From Campylobacter taeniopygiae (GTDB lineage Bacteria; Campylobacterota; Campylobacteria; Campylobacterales; Campylobacteraceae), in NCBI RefSeq assembly GCF_005406225.1, contig NZ_NXLY01000011.1, forward strand, positions 1 through 64,000: 64,000 bases of DNA. Reading direction: 5' to 3'. This document shows positions 1 to 8,574 of the stretch, piece after piece (positions within the stretch are counted from its first letter, which is position 1; each line of letters opens with the position of its first letter). Under the pieces are notes generated by a model. It had not been told where the DNA came from. It ran no database searches and saw nothing but the letters and a program-made list of their open reading frames with translations. Position numbers and translations under genes: made by a program.

Positions 1-256
1 AAAGTTTATCTTTAAAAATAATTTATATTATTATTAAAAATAATTGTAATTATAATAAATTATAATTGAAGTTATCAAATTAAAATTTTTTATTATTATG
101 GATAAATAAATTTTATTATTTTTTTGAAATAATGCCTGTATAAAATTTTTTAAATCATCTAAAGAAAATATATAAATTGATAAAAATAAATGTAATATTA
201 TTTAAAAGATTTTTTATTTATAAATTTTTTTATAAGTTATTGCTACAATAAACAAT
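1..256. other. AT-rich intergenic stretch, no gene seen
   Basis: This stretch is almost entirely A and T. I see no reading frame with a plausible ribosome binding site and no recognisable RNA gene. The only structured element is the terminator just to its right. The gene that should lie on the left is outside the window. Confidence 0.6.
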
Positions 257-288
257 AAAAAAGGTGTTCCACTTTGGATAAGTGGAAC
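257..288 (-). terminator. Rho-independent terminator of the flgG2-flgG operon
   Basis: Read on the minus strand, GTTCCACT (288-281) and AGTGGAAC (273-266) form a perfect 8-bp stem with a 7-nt loop. It is followed by ACC and six T (262-257). It lies about 60 nt downstream of the flgG stop, so it is the natural end of the flagellar rod transcript. Confidence 0.8.
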
Positions 289-348
289 GAAGAAAATAGT
301 TTAATATTGATTTTAGATTTTTTAAAATAAGACTAAAAATTAGATTAA

Positions 349-1140
349 TTATCGTTTTAACTGATTTACAATGCCAAGCATATCATCACTTGTTGTTATA
401 GCTTTAGAACCAGCTTCATAGGCTCTTTGTCCTGTAATAAGATCTGTCATTTCTTCGACAAGTTGAACATTACTAAGCTCAACAAAACCATGTCTGATTG
501 TACCGAGTCCGTCTTGTCCTGCGATTCCAGCAACCGGAGCGCCACTCGCACCTGTTTCAAGATATAAGTTATCTCCCATAGAATGAAGTCCTGCTGGATT
601 GATAAACTGCACTAATTCTACTTGTCCGATTTGAGTTTCTTGTTGCTCTCCAGGAAGCATAACCGATACCGTTCCATCAGTTGCCACATTGATAGCAGTT
701 GCACCTTCTGGTATGGTCATTTCAGGAAGTAATTTATAGCCATCAGAATTGACAATATTACCTTCATTATCTTTTGTAAATTGTCCATTTCTTGTATATC
801 CTATAGTTCCATCAGGAAGCTGAATTTGAAAAAAACCATTTCCAGCAATAGCCATATCAAGACTATCTGTACTTGTTGCTTTTAAATTTCCTTCTGTAAA
901 AACTTTTGTTACAGCAGTAGGACGCACACCAACACCCACTTCTATACCAGAAGGTGAAAGGGTTGTAGCTGAAGTAGAAGTTCCTGCATATTTCATAACC
1001 TGATACATCAAATCAGCAAATTCAGCACGACTTTTCTTAAAACCAGCCGTATTAACATTGGCGATATTGTTAGAAGTAACATCAATTTGTGTTTGCTGCG
1101 CTACCATCCCAGTAGCAGCAGTGTGAAGTGATCTCATCAT
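349..1140 (-). CDS. flgG: Flagellar distal rod protein FlgG
   Basis: FlgG builds the distal rod of the flagellar basal body, outside the inner membrane. The 263 residues match the usual FlgG length. The protein opens with MMRSLHTAATGM and the rod/hook signature TSNNIANVNTAGFKK (about residues 22-36), and ends in the conserved region ELSNVQLVEEMTDLI...QRAYEAGSKAI. It has no signal peptide, as expected for export through the flagellar type III apparatus. It is the second gene of a two-gene unit, 24 nt after the FlgF-like gene, with a GGAT ribosome site. Transcription probably starts at the sigma-54 site near 2016-2029 and ends at 257-288. The homologue is Cj0698 from memory. Confidence 0.95.
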   Translation of the reverse strand: MMRSLHTAATGMVAQQTQIDVTSNNIANVNTAGFKKSRAEFADLMYQVMKYAGTSTSATTLSPSGIEVGVGVRPTAVTKVFTEGNLKATSTDSLDMAIAGNGFFQIQLPDGTIGYTRNGQFTKDNEGNIVNSDGYKLLPEMTIPEGATAINVATDGTVSVMLPGEQQETQIGQVELVQFINPAGLHSMGDNLYLETGASGAPVAGIAGQDGLGTIRHGFVELSNVQLVEEMTDLITGQRAYEAGSKAITTSDDMLGIVNQLKR

Positions 1141-1164
1141 TTTTTATCCTTTTAATTTTTAATC

Positions 1165-1977
1165 TTATTTAACAGATGCAAGTTTATTGATAGCTTCTTG
1201 ATTTAAATCATCCATATGAGCTGTCATAACTTTTTGATACATTTCAACCATTCTATTGGCTTCAATCAAACCCACCATTTCAATAACCGGATTGACATTA
1301 GAGCCTTGAGAAAAACCTTGACGCACCGCGTTAGAATTATCTAAATCTCTAATACGAGTTAAATCATCGATTTTGTAAACATTATCTCCATCTTTTTGCA
1401 AGGCTCTCATATCATCTACTTGTGCAATGAATAATCTTGCATTTCTCGTGCCATCAACTTCGATGTTTCCATCTTTATCAACACTAATTTGTGAAGATCC
1501 ATTTGGAATTTTAATAGCGGCATTTTCAGGATTGTTAAAATAATCACTACTTAATACCTTATATCCTTGTTTATTTACCAAATAACCCTCTTCGTTTAAT
1601 TGAAAATTTCCATCCTTGCTTAATCTAATTTCTCCATTTTTTGTTTGAACTAGATAAAAAGCATCATCTCTTGTTATTGCAAAATCCAAAGGATTATTAG
1701 TTGCCTTTAAAGAACCTAAACTAAAATCTGTATATTCTTGAGAAACTTGCGGTACGCTATCTATGGTAGTATTGATAAAGCGTGAAGCATCTCTTGTATT
1801 GTTTTCTATAGGCAACACATCCTGAGTTTCTTTAAAAATCCTTTTAAAATCTGCAATTACAACATCATCTCTTTTATATCCACTTGTATTGATATTGGCA
1901 AGATTATTTGTGATAACATCAAGTTTGTTAAACTGAGTTACCATTCCGCCTACTGCTTGATAATATCCATTTTGCAT
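1165..1977 (-). CDS. flgG2: Flagellar proximal rod protein, FlgF/FlgG2 type
   Basis: This 270-residue rod protein carries the N-terminal signature ITNNLANINTSGYKR (about residues 22-36) and a C-terminal coiled region (NPVIEMVGLIEANRMVEMYQKVM). By position before flgG and by divergence from it, it plays the part of FlgF. In C. jejuni it is called FlgG2 (Cj0697). It is exported through the flagellar apparatus and joins the rod. It is the first gene of the flgG2-flgG unit. The sigma-54 element at 2014-2032 puts the transcription start about 27 nt upstream of the ATG, and AGGTGA is the ribosome site. Confidence 0.9.
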   Translation of the reverse strand: MQNGYYQAVGGMVTQFNKLDVITNNLANINTSGYKRDDVVIADFKRIFKETQDVLPIENNTRDASRFINTTIDSVPQVSQEYTDFSLGSLKATNNPLDFAITRDDAFYLVQTKNGEIRLSKDGNFQLNEEGYLVNKQGYKVLSSDYFNNPENAAIKIPNGSSQISVDKDGNIEVDGTRNARLFIAQVDDMRALQKDGDNVYKIDDLTRIRDLDNSNAVRQGFSQGSNVNPVIEMVGLIEANRMVEMYQKVMTAHMDDLNQEAINKLASVK

Positions 1978-2013
1978 ATTTTCACCTATAAAATTATTTT
2001 ATATAAAGGTATA

Positions 2014-2032
2014 AAGCAAAGAGTGTTCCAAC
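2014..2032 (-). promoter_or_regulatory. Sigma-54 promoter of flgG2-flgG
   Basis: The minus strand reads TTGGAACACTCTTTGCTTT. GG (2029-2028) and GC (2017-2016) are separated by exactly 10 nt, the -24/-12 spacing that RpoN needs, and the sequence fits the Campylobacter flagellar consensus TTGGAAC-N5-TTGCTT. The core GGAACACTCTTTGCTTT is identical to that of the flgH promoter at 11304-11323. Regulation by RpoN with the FlgSR two-component system is inferred from the genus. Confidence 0.9.
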
Positions 2033-2083
2033 TTTTAAAAATATAAAAAAAATAAAGAATAAAATGAAGAATTTGTAGAAAGT

Positions 2084-2105
2084 TACAAGGCTTTTAAGCC
2101 TTGTA
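2084..2105 (-). terminator. Terminator hairpin after ftsZ
   Basis: TACAAGGCTT (2084-2093) and AAGCCTTGTA (2096-2105) form a perfect 10-bp inverted repeat with a 2-nt gap, starting just after the ftsZ stop. Only a weak T run follows on the minus strand, so it may be a partial terminator or a 3'-end stabiliser. It separates ftsZ from the sigma-54 promoter of flgG2. Confidence 0.65.
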
Positions 2106-2107
2106 TT

Positions 2108-3220
2108 TTAATCCATTTGTCGGCGTAAAAATGTAGGAGTTTCTATTTGAGCCATAATTTCCTCATCAAAACCACCGCTAACTTTTTTAAGATTTAAATA
2201 AGGATTTTTCTTAGCCACTTCAATTTCTTCTGAAGATTTTTTCTCAACAGTGTCTTTATCTTCAAAACCTGTAGCGATAATAGTAACTTCGACTCTATCT
2301 TCCATAGTATCATCCATGGTTGATCCAAAAATAATTTTAGCATTTTCATCAACTTTTTCTTCAATACTATTAGCCGCTGCAGAAATTTCAAATAAGGAGC
2401 AATTAGAGCTTGTTTTAAAATGTAAAATCACACCCTTAGCCCCTTTAATATCCATACCATCCAATAAAGGAGACTCTATAGCATTTTTCAAAGCTATTTC
2501 AACAGCATTTTCACCCTCGGCACTTCCAACACCCATAAGAGCAAGTCCTCTATGACTCATAATAGTTCTAACATCTGCAAAGTCAACATTGATATCACCA
2601 TTATCTAAAAGTATAGAAACCATACCTTTTACTGCACGAGTTAAAATATCATCAACCAATTTAAAAGCTTCTTTCATACTCGCTTTTTTATCAATAATAC
2701 TTAAGAGTTTTTCATTTTGAATTACAAGGATAGAATCACTTTCTTTTTTTAGTTCAAGAAGTCCGCTTTCTGCAAGTTTTTTTCTTTGCTTACCTTCAAA
2801 GCTAAAAGGCATAGTAACTACAGAAACAGTTAAAGCTCCAATTTCTTTAGCCGCTTGTGCTATAACAGGAGTAGCACCTGTTCCAGTTCCACCGCCAAAA
2901 CCAGATGCGATAAATACTATATCGCTTTGACTTAAACTCGCTTTGATTTCCTCAAAACTTTCTCTAGCACTTTCTGCTCCAACTTCAGGAAGCATACCTG
3001 CCCCAAGCCCTTTTGTTTTCTTTTCACCAAGTTGAATTTTAGTTTTTGCTAAAGATGTAGAGATAGCTTGTGCATCAGTATTAGCAGCAATAAGATCAAG
3101 ATCATTTAACCCCATTTTAACCATATGATTGATCATATTACCGCCGCCACCTCCGCAGCCTATAACTTTAATTTTTGCACCTTTATTATGTTGCATTTCT
3201 TCTACTAAAAATTCATTCAT
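2108..3220 (-). CDS. ftsZ: Cell division GTPase FtsZ
   Basis: FtsZ is the tubulin-like GTPase that polymerises into the Z ring at mid-cell. The tubulin signature GGGTGTG lies at residues 109-115, the N-terminal nucleotide-binding GCGGGGGN at 21-28, and the T7-loop region NVDFADVRTIM follows in the second half. The last residues TPTFLRRQMD resemble the conserved C-terminal peptide that contacts FtsA. The 370-residue length is normal. A strong AAGGAGAGA ribosome site precedes the ATG. It follows ftsA by about 15 nt and is probably co-transcribed with it. Confidence 0.97.
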   Translation of the reverse strand: MNEFLVEEMQHNKGAKIKVIGCGGGGGNMINHMVKMGLNDLDLIAANTDAQAISTSLAKTKIQLGEKKTKGLGAGMLPEVGAESARESFEEIKASLSQSDIVFIASGFGGGTGTGATPVIAQAAKEIGALTVSVVTMPFSFEGKQRKKLAESGLLELKKESDSILVIQNEKLLSIIDKKASMKEAFKLVDDILTRAVKGMVSILLDNGDINVDFADVRTIMSHRGLALMGVGSAEGENAVEIALKNAIESPLLDGMDIKGAKGVILHFKTSSNCSLFEISAAANSIEEKVDENAKIIFGSTMDDTMEDRVEVTIIATGFEDKDTVEKKSSEEIEVAKKNPYLNLKKVSGGFDEEIMAQIETPTFLRRQMD

Positions 3221-3235
3221 AAAATTCTCTCCTTG

Positions 3236-4624
3236 TTAAAATTGATTTATTATTTTATGCCACACGCTTGAAAAAAGGCCGGATTTTTTTTCTCGTGTCT
3301 CTTTAAAATCCAATTGTTCTTGAATTGCTATTGTATCATTTTCTTGCAAATTTTCATCAAAAAAATCAGATTTTATTTCATTTTCTATTTCTTTTTGAGG
3401 AATAATCTCTTGTCTGATTTGACGATTATAATTTTCTATTTCACCTTTATATCTTAATTTTTCATTAGAATCAAGCTCATAAGGAGTGAAATAACCCGCA
3501 CCATAAAGACAAAGACCTATAGCACAAGTATTTTCAGGATCATTAAAAATCTCATTAAAACTTGTTATTAAATCTCTTCTTGCAGTTGCTATTCTAATAG
3601 AACGATTATCAAAAGTAGCAGGAGCTAATTCATCAATACCTGCTAATTTAGTCATTCCTCCAGTAAGCACAACCCCGCCACCTATGCTATTAGCATAACG
3701 ATTATCGCTTAAAATTTTTGCCAAAATCATCAAAGTTTCTTCTGCTCTAGCATAAATAACTTCAGAAATAATATCCAAAGAAACCTCATTTACTCTTTTT
3801 TCATCGCCCATTGTTGGAATTTGTATAAGCGCATTAGGTTGTTGTGATAAAGCTGCATAATTAAGTTTAATTTTTTCAGCTTCTTTAAGTGGGGTATGCA
3901 AAGCCATAGATAAATCTTGGGTGATATTAATAGAACCAATCTGCAAACAATCATTATAACGGATAGAATTTCCAGTATGAACTACCATATCACAAATTGC
4001 ACCACCCATATCAATAAGAACGGATCCGAGTTCTTTTTCACTATCATCCAAACAAGCTATGGATGAAGCATAGCCAGAAAGTACTATATTATCAACCCTT
4101 AAATCAGCTAATTCTACAGCTTTTTTCAAATTTTTAATATGAGATTCTTGAGAAATAACAATATGGGTTGAAACTTCTAAACGACTTCCGCTCATCCCTA
4201 AAGGATCATCTACATGTTCTAGATCATTGACTTTAAAATTATAAGGTAAAACATGAATGATTTCATACCCGCTTGGTATATTAGCCGTATGTTTTGCAGT
4301 ACTTACTGCTCGATGTATTTCTTTGATTCCAATTTCATGATTTGGAATATTTACAACTCCTATACTATCAACACTCTTAGTGTATGCACCAGAAATTGAA
4401 ACGACAACCTTATCATAATGCACACCACTCATCATCTCAGCATTTCTTACTGCTTCTTCGATGGATTTTGAAGCAAGTTCGATATTTGTAATAGCACCTT
4501 TTTTTACACCATTGGTTTTTGCTTTTGAAAAACCAATAATTTTTAAACCTTCATCATCTTTTTGCGCAATAATAGCACAAGTTTGGGTCGAACCTAAATC
4601 AATTCCTAGTATATTCAAAATCAC
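3236..4624 (-). CDS. ftsA: Cell division protein FtsA
   Basis: FtsA is the actin-like ATPase that tethers FtsZ to the membrane. The phosphate-binding motif GIDLGSTQTCAII lies at residues 7-19 and a second actin-type motif (VVLTGGMTKL) near residue 315. The C terminus LFSSVWHKIINQF looks like the usual amphipathic membrane-targeting helix. At 462 residues it is somewhat longer than E. coli FtsA (420), the extra length lying in a charged linker before the tail. The start is GTG at 4624 or TTG at 4618, because GGGAAG precedes both. The GTG start overlaps the end of the upstream chaperone gene. Confidence 0.95.
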   Translation of the reverse strand: MILNILGIDLGSTQTCAIIAQKDDEGLKIIGFSKAKTNGVKKGAITNIELASKSIEEAVRNAEMMSGVHYDKVVVSISGAYTKSVDSIGVVNIPNHEIGIKEIHRAVSTAKHTANIPSGYEIIHVLPYNFKVNDLEHVDDPLGMSGSRLEVSTHIVISQESHIKNLKKAVELADLRVDNIVLSGYASSIACLDDSEKELGSVLIDMGGAICDMVVHTGNSIRYNDCLQIGSINITQDLSMALHTPLKEAEKIKLNYAALSQQPNALIQIPTMGDEKRVNEVSLDIISEVIYARAEETLMILAKILSDNRYANSIGGGVVLTGGMTKLAGIDELAPATFDNRSIRIATARRDLITSFNEIFNDPENTCAIGLCLYGAGYFTPYELDSNEKLRYKGEIENYNRQIRQEIIPQKEIENEIKSDFFDENLQENDTIAIQEQLDFKETREKKSGLFSSVWHKIINQF

Positions 4625-6111
4625 TTCCCTTTATAATAAATTTTTATTGGATATGTTTTTCTTAATTGATTAATTAATTCTTGTTTAATCATATCAGCTT
4701 TTAACATTTGTAAATTTTGTCTTAATGTTTCATAATGCTGACTTAATTTATCCTTGCTAATATCAATCTTTTGTTTATTGATTTTATAAAGCACTGCTTT
4801 ATTATCACCCAAAAGGACATAAGAAGTATTTTGATCAGAATTAAAAACATTGGTTAAAAAATAACTAAATTCAGCATCATTAAATATATTTTTATCCATT
4901 TTAACATCGCTAAGCAAAGAATCTCTAGTCACAAAACCTATATTTTCACCCTTAAAATCTTTTAACTTTTCTTTCGCTTCTTTTTCTAAATTTTCTTTAG
5001 ATTTTTCACTCAAGTATAAAGGTAAAACTTCATTTCTAGCTTCTTCAAAGGTTTTAATTCTTACAGGATCAATTTTATTAACCCTAACAATCACATAACC
5101 ATCTTTATATCTAACAGGTCTTAAAACATCTCCATTTTTTATCTTAGATAAAAGTTCTAAAGGATAATAAATACTCAAATCTGAAACATTTTCATCTTTT
5201 TGAAATTGCTCTTTATTATTTTTTAATTCTAGAAATTTAGCATTAGCTAAATTTTTAAGATTAATTAAACCATAATCTTTAGCAACTTTATCTTCTACTG
5301 ATTTAAAATCTAAAATTTTACCATTTTGATCTTTGTAATTTATTCGATTATTTTCATCATTATAAAATTTTTGCAATTCTTCTTCCGTAAATTTTTGATC
5401 ATTTAGCGGTAAAAAATATGTAGAAATTTCATAAGTTTTACTTGTCTTATAATCTTGTTTTTGTTGTTCCCAGAATTTTTTCAATTCTTCTTCATTGATT
5501 TTTATATTCTTTTTATCATAATCTAATTCCGCAACACTCAAAGAATCTCTCATAAAATAAGCAGTTGCTAACATTTTTATCTCATTTTCACTAGAAGGCA
5601 GATTAAAAATTGTATTTAATTTGTCAATAATAACTTCATCAGAAAGAATTTTTTCATAATCTTTAGGCATAAAACCATTCGCATGTAAAATCTCATAATA
5701 AATTGTTTTATTAAATTCACCTATTGGATTTTGAAAAGCCCTTGTTTGAGTAAGCTTGTTTATGATTTCATCATCACTAGAGTTTAAACCCAGATCTTTA
5801 GCAAAATTTAATAAAAGTTTATCTTCTATAAGTGAATTTAAGGCTAATTCTTTTAAGCCGATCTTTTCGGCACTCTTTTCATCTAAGCTACCATTGCTAA
5901 TTTGATTGTAATAATTAAAAACTTGATTATATCGTGTATTAAATTCATTATAACTTATCTTCTCGTTTCCTACAATAGCCGCATTTGAAGCACGATCAAG
6001 GTTAAAATCATAAGCACCCCAATTAACAAAAACAGCCCCAACTAAAGCAATAGTACTAATCCATATAGTAATAATAAGGTATTTTCTATGATGCTGCATC
6101 CAAGTAAGCAT
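4621..6111 (-). CDS. ppiD: PpiD/SurA-type periplasmic folding factor
   Basis: This 496-residue membrane-anchored protein has one N-terminal transmembrane helix (about residues 10-32), a SurA N-like helical domain, and a parvulin-like region near residues 300-370 (RPVRYKDGYVIVRVNKI). Its architecture is that of PpiD, which helps newly translocated envelope proteins fold. The periplasmic part has two bacterial N-glycosylation sequons, DENVS and DQNTS. The C. jejuni counterpart is Cj0694 from memory. It heads the ppiD-ftsA-ftsZ group with an AAGGAAT ribosome site. Whether the parvulin fold is catalytically active cannot be told by eye. Confidence 0.85.
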   Translation of the reverse strand: MLTWMQHHRKYLIITIWISTIALVGAVFVNWGAYDFNLDRASNAAIVGNEKISYNEFNTRYNQVFNYYNQISNGSLDEKSAEKIGLKELALNSLIEDKLLLNFAKDLGLNSSDDEIINKLTQTRAFQNPIGEFNKTIYYEILHANGFMPKDYEKILSDEVIIDKLNTIFNLPSSENEIKMLATAYFMRDSLSVAELDYDKKNIKINEEELKKFWEQQKQDYKTSKTYEISTYFLPLNDQKFTEEELQKFYNDENNRINYKDQNGKILDFKSVEDKVAKDYGLINLKNLANAKFLELKNNKEQFQKDENVSDLSIYYPLELLSKIKNGDVLRPVRYKDGYVIVRVNKIDPVRIKTFEEARNEVLPLYLSEKSKENLEKEAKEKLKDFKGENIGFVTRDSLLSDVKMDKNIFNDAEFSYFLTNVFNSDQNTSYVLLGDNKAVLYKINKQKIDISKDKLSQHYETLRQNLQMLKADMIKQELINQLRKTYPIKIYYKGK

Positions 6112-6225
6112 ACTATTCCTTGATAAAAAAATAAGTTCAACATTTTAACATATAAGTTTTTAAGTGGAGTTTAATTTAAACCAAAAGTATTGTTACTTTT
6201 TTTTGATTTTGACGTTAAAATAGGT

Positions 6226-6231
6226 TATAAT
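6226..6231 (+). promoter_or_regulatory. Sigma-70 -10 box for rsmH
   Basis: TATAAT at 6226-6231 is preceded by T-rich runs typical of Campylobacter vegetative promoters. It sits about 34 nt before the rsmH start, in the divergent gap with ppiD. Confidence 0.65.
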
Positions 6232-6264
6232 ATCAAACTCAATCAATAAAATTTAGGATTTAGC

Positions 6265-7191
6265 TTGGAAATTCCACACATTCCAGTATTGCTTAATGAA
6301 GTTAATAAGGCTTTTGAAAATTTAAATTGCGGATATTTTTTAGATTGCACTGTAGGCTTTGGTGGTCATAGTGAATCTTTACTCAAAAATCATCCCGATA
6401 TAAAACTTATCGCTTGTGATCAAGATCAAGAAGCCCTTAGTTTTTCTAAAAAACGCCTTGAAAAATTTAAGGATAGAACGCAATTTTTCTTAACAAATTT
6501 TAGTCAAATTCTTGATCAAATTTCTACAAATTCTTTAAAAGGAATTTTAGCAGATATTGGAATTTCATCCTATCAATTAGACAATAATGAACGAGGATTT
6601 AATCTTAATTCTGATTTTTTGGACATGAGAATGAATCAAAATGCTAAAAATTCAGCCTTTAATGTTGTTAATTCTTATACTTGCGAACAACTTGCTTATA
6701 TTTTTAAAGAATATGGTGAATTAGACGATGCTTATTTTATTGCTAAAAAAATTTGCCAATCAAGAATTGAAAAACCTATAAAAAGTGCTAAAGAATTGCA
6801 AAAAATTATAGGTGCGAACAAACAAAATCACAGAAAAGTTTCTAAAGCTACACTAGTTTTTCAAGCTATTAGAATCGAAGTTAATCAAGAACTTGAAGTT
6901 TTAAAAATCTTTTTAGAAAAATTAGAAAAAATAAAGCTAAAAGATTGTATTTTAGCTATAATTTGTTTTCATTCTCTAGAAGATAGAATGGTAAAAAATT
7001 ATTTTAAAAAATGGTCTAAAAATTGCATTTGCGATGAAAAAGCTTTACGCTGTGAATGTGGAAATAATCATTCTTTAGGAAAAATTTTAAATAAAAAAGT
7101 TATCATTGCAAGCGAAGCAGAAATAATGCAAAATTCAAGATCTAGTTGCGCAAAAATGCGTTTATTTCATTTTAAAAATATGGAAAAATAA
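6265..7191 (+). CDS. rsmH: 16S rRNA m4C1402 methyltransferase RsmH (MraW)
   Basis: RsmH adds the N4-methyl group on C1402 of 16S rRNA using SAM. HIPVLLNEV at the N terminus and the SAM-binding loop DCTVGFGGHSESLL (about residues 27-40) identify the family, as does CFHSLEDRMVKNYFK further on. The 308 residues are normal for the family. The start is TTG at 6265, preceded by AGGAT, with no in-frame ATG before the conserved region. As in many bacteria it is followed immediately by an FtsL-like gene, whose ATG abuts its stop. The homologue is Cj0693c. Confidence 0.95.
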   Translation: MEIPHIPVLLNEVNKAFENLNCGYFLDCTVGFGGHSESLLKNHPDIKLIACDQDQEALSFSKKRLEKFKDRTQFFLTNFSQILDQISTNSLKGILADIGISSYQLDNNERGFNLNSDFLDMRMNQNAKNSAFNVVNSYTCEQLAYIFKEYGELDDAYFIAKKICQSRIEKPIKSAKELQKIIGANKQNHRKVSKATLVFQAIRIEVNQELEVLKIFLEKLEKIKLKDCILAIICFHSLEDRMVKNYFKKWSKNCICDEKALRCECGNNHSLGKILNKKVIIASEAEIMQNSRSSCAKMRLFHFKNMEK

Positions 7192-8066
7192 TGTTAGAAG
7201 ATGATTTTTTAAAAGAAAAGCAAAATATACGTCAGAAAATGCTAAATTTTTCGCGTGCTATAAATCAAGGAAAACCTTTAGATGATGAGCTTAAAAATGA
7301 AATTATCTCTAGTAATGATATTTTTAAAAGACGCCTCAATAAACAACCTCGCAATTTATTTGATCAAGATGAATATGAAACAAAAAATTCTAAAAAATCA
7401 AATATATATCTTAAAGAAGATTTAATCAATGTAAAATTGGAAGAAAAACAATCCTTAGCTAAGAAAATTTTCTCCAAAATAAAAGAAAAGAGTAAAAATT
7501 CACAGACGCAAAAAAATAAGAAAAAATTATTTTCTCTAAAAAAAACAGAAAAAGAATTGCAACCTAAAAAAATACAAGAAAATAAAATAGAAGCTAAAAA
7601 TTTAAACAAAAAAAACAACAAGGAATCTCAATTACCAAAAAAAGAAAATAGTCATAAATTAGATAAAAAAAATCCAAAAATCCCTCAAACCAATATCAAA
7701 CAAAGTCTAGAAAATTTACAAAAAAAAATACATACTGAAAATATACCTGATACTTCATTGAAAAAAAATCCTACCGAGGAAGACACACAAAAAGCTAAAA
7801 ATACTCTTTTAGAAGGATTTACAGATGCAACAAAAGAAGATAGAAATTTAACATTTAATCATTTGCTTTTTGCCGTCTTACTTGTAAGCTTTGCTTTATT
7901 GCTTTTTGTTCCGCAAATTTACATAAGAAATCAAATTTATTATTTAAGCCGAGAAATTGCAACTTTAAAAACAGAAGAAAGTGTGCTTAATGAAGAAAAT
8001 AAAGATCTAAAAAGAAGATTAGAAAACATGCGCTTTCAAAATCAAATTCTTGACTACTTAGATTGA
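7191..8066 (+). CDS. Probable FtsL-type division protein with long lysine-rich tail
   Basis: The 291-residue protein has one transmembrane helix at about 221-243 (HLLFAVLLVSFALLLFVPQI), then a heptad-rich periplasmic segment of about 45 residues (LKTEESVLNEENKDLKRRLE). That is the layout of FtsL. The first 220 residues are lysine/asparagine-rich, highly charged and without recognisable folds, much longer than the short cytoplasmic tail of E. coli FtsL. Its position directly after rsmH is the standard place of ftsL. In C. jejuni the homologue is Cj0692c, annotated as a membrane protein. The FtsL call is inferred from topology and context. Confidence 0.6.
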   Translation: MLEDDFLKEKQNIRQKMLNFSRAINQGKPLDDELKNEIISSNDIFKRRLNKQPRNLFDQDEYETKNSKKSNIYLKEDLINVKLEEKQSLAKKIFSKIKEKSKNSQTQKNKKKLFSLKKTEKELQPKKIQENKIEAKNLNKKNNKESQLPKKENSHKLDKKNPKIPQTNIKQSLENLQKKIHTENIPDTSLKKNPTEEDTQKAKNTLLEGFTDATKEDRNLTFNHLLFAVLLVSFALLLFVPQIYIRNQIYYLSREIATLKTEESVLNEENKDLKRRLENMRFQNQILDYLD

Positions 8067-8545
8067 ATGATTTTTTCTAACACATATTTTTCTAAATTCT
8101 TTTTCAAAATATCGTCCTTTAAAGCTTCCTTATAAAGTTTGCTTGCTACTGAAGAATATTTTTCATATGAAAAATAGGGAAAATGTAAATTCCAAGCTTT
8201 TTTTATCAATTGTTTTGAAATGATTTTTCGAGCATAAATCTTAAAAATATCATAACTTATAAAAACACAAGCAGTTACAATAACCGCGCTAATTATGCTT
8301 ATATGAAAATCAAGACGCGTAAGAAAATAATGAGTGATAAGCAATAAAGGCAATAAAATAAGTACGCAAAGAATACTAAAATATAGATAAGAATTTAAAA
8401 TTTTAAAATTAAAATTAAGCTTAGAAGGATCAACAAGCATTCCATCATTAAACAAAGCATTAGCTTCAAGCAAATCGCGCAAAATAACTGGCTGATCCGA
8501 TATTTTAAAAAGAAAATTAAGACTCAATTCTTTAAATTTTTTCAT
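8054..8545 (-). CDS. Hypothetical two-helix membrane protein
   Basis: I do not recognise the family. The 163-residue protein has two hydrophobic helices, at about residues 52-73 and 81-99, flanked by basic cytoplasmic segments, and a charged helical C terminus (KEALKDDILKKNLEKYVLEKIIQSK from 139). The 3' end overlaps the convergent FtsL-like gene by 13 nt. It lies about 30 nt upstream of the ackA stop, transcribed on the same strand as ackA but after it. It corresponds to Cj0691 by position. Confidence 0.75.
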   Translation of the reverse strand: MKKFKELSLNFLFKISDQPVILRDLLEANALFNDGMLVDPSKLNFNFKILNSYLYFSILCVLILLPLLLITHYFLTRLDFHISIISAVIVTACVFISYDIFKIYARKIISKQLIKKAWNLHFPYFSYEKYSSVASKLYKEALKDDILKKNLEKYVLEKIIQSK

Positions 8546-8574
8546 GCTTTAAAAAATAATGTAAATAAAAGCTT

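Noticed and set aside
266-288. Inverted repeat containing GTTCC/GGAAC, considered as a sigma-54 site or mobile-element end
   Set aside because: GG is not followed by GC ten bases later on either strand, and the minus strand shows a stem followed by T6, so it is a terminator.
7490-7760. Runs of A in the FtsL-like gene considered as slippage tracts
   Set aside because: A runs of six to eight are common throughout this AT-rich genome; unlike the C9 tract they are not unusual for their context.
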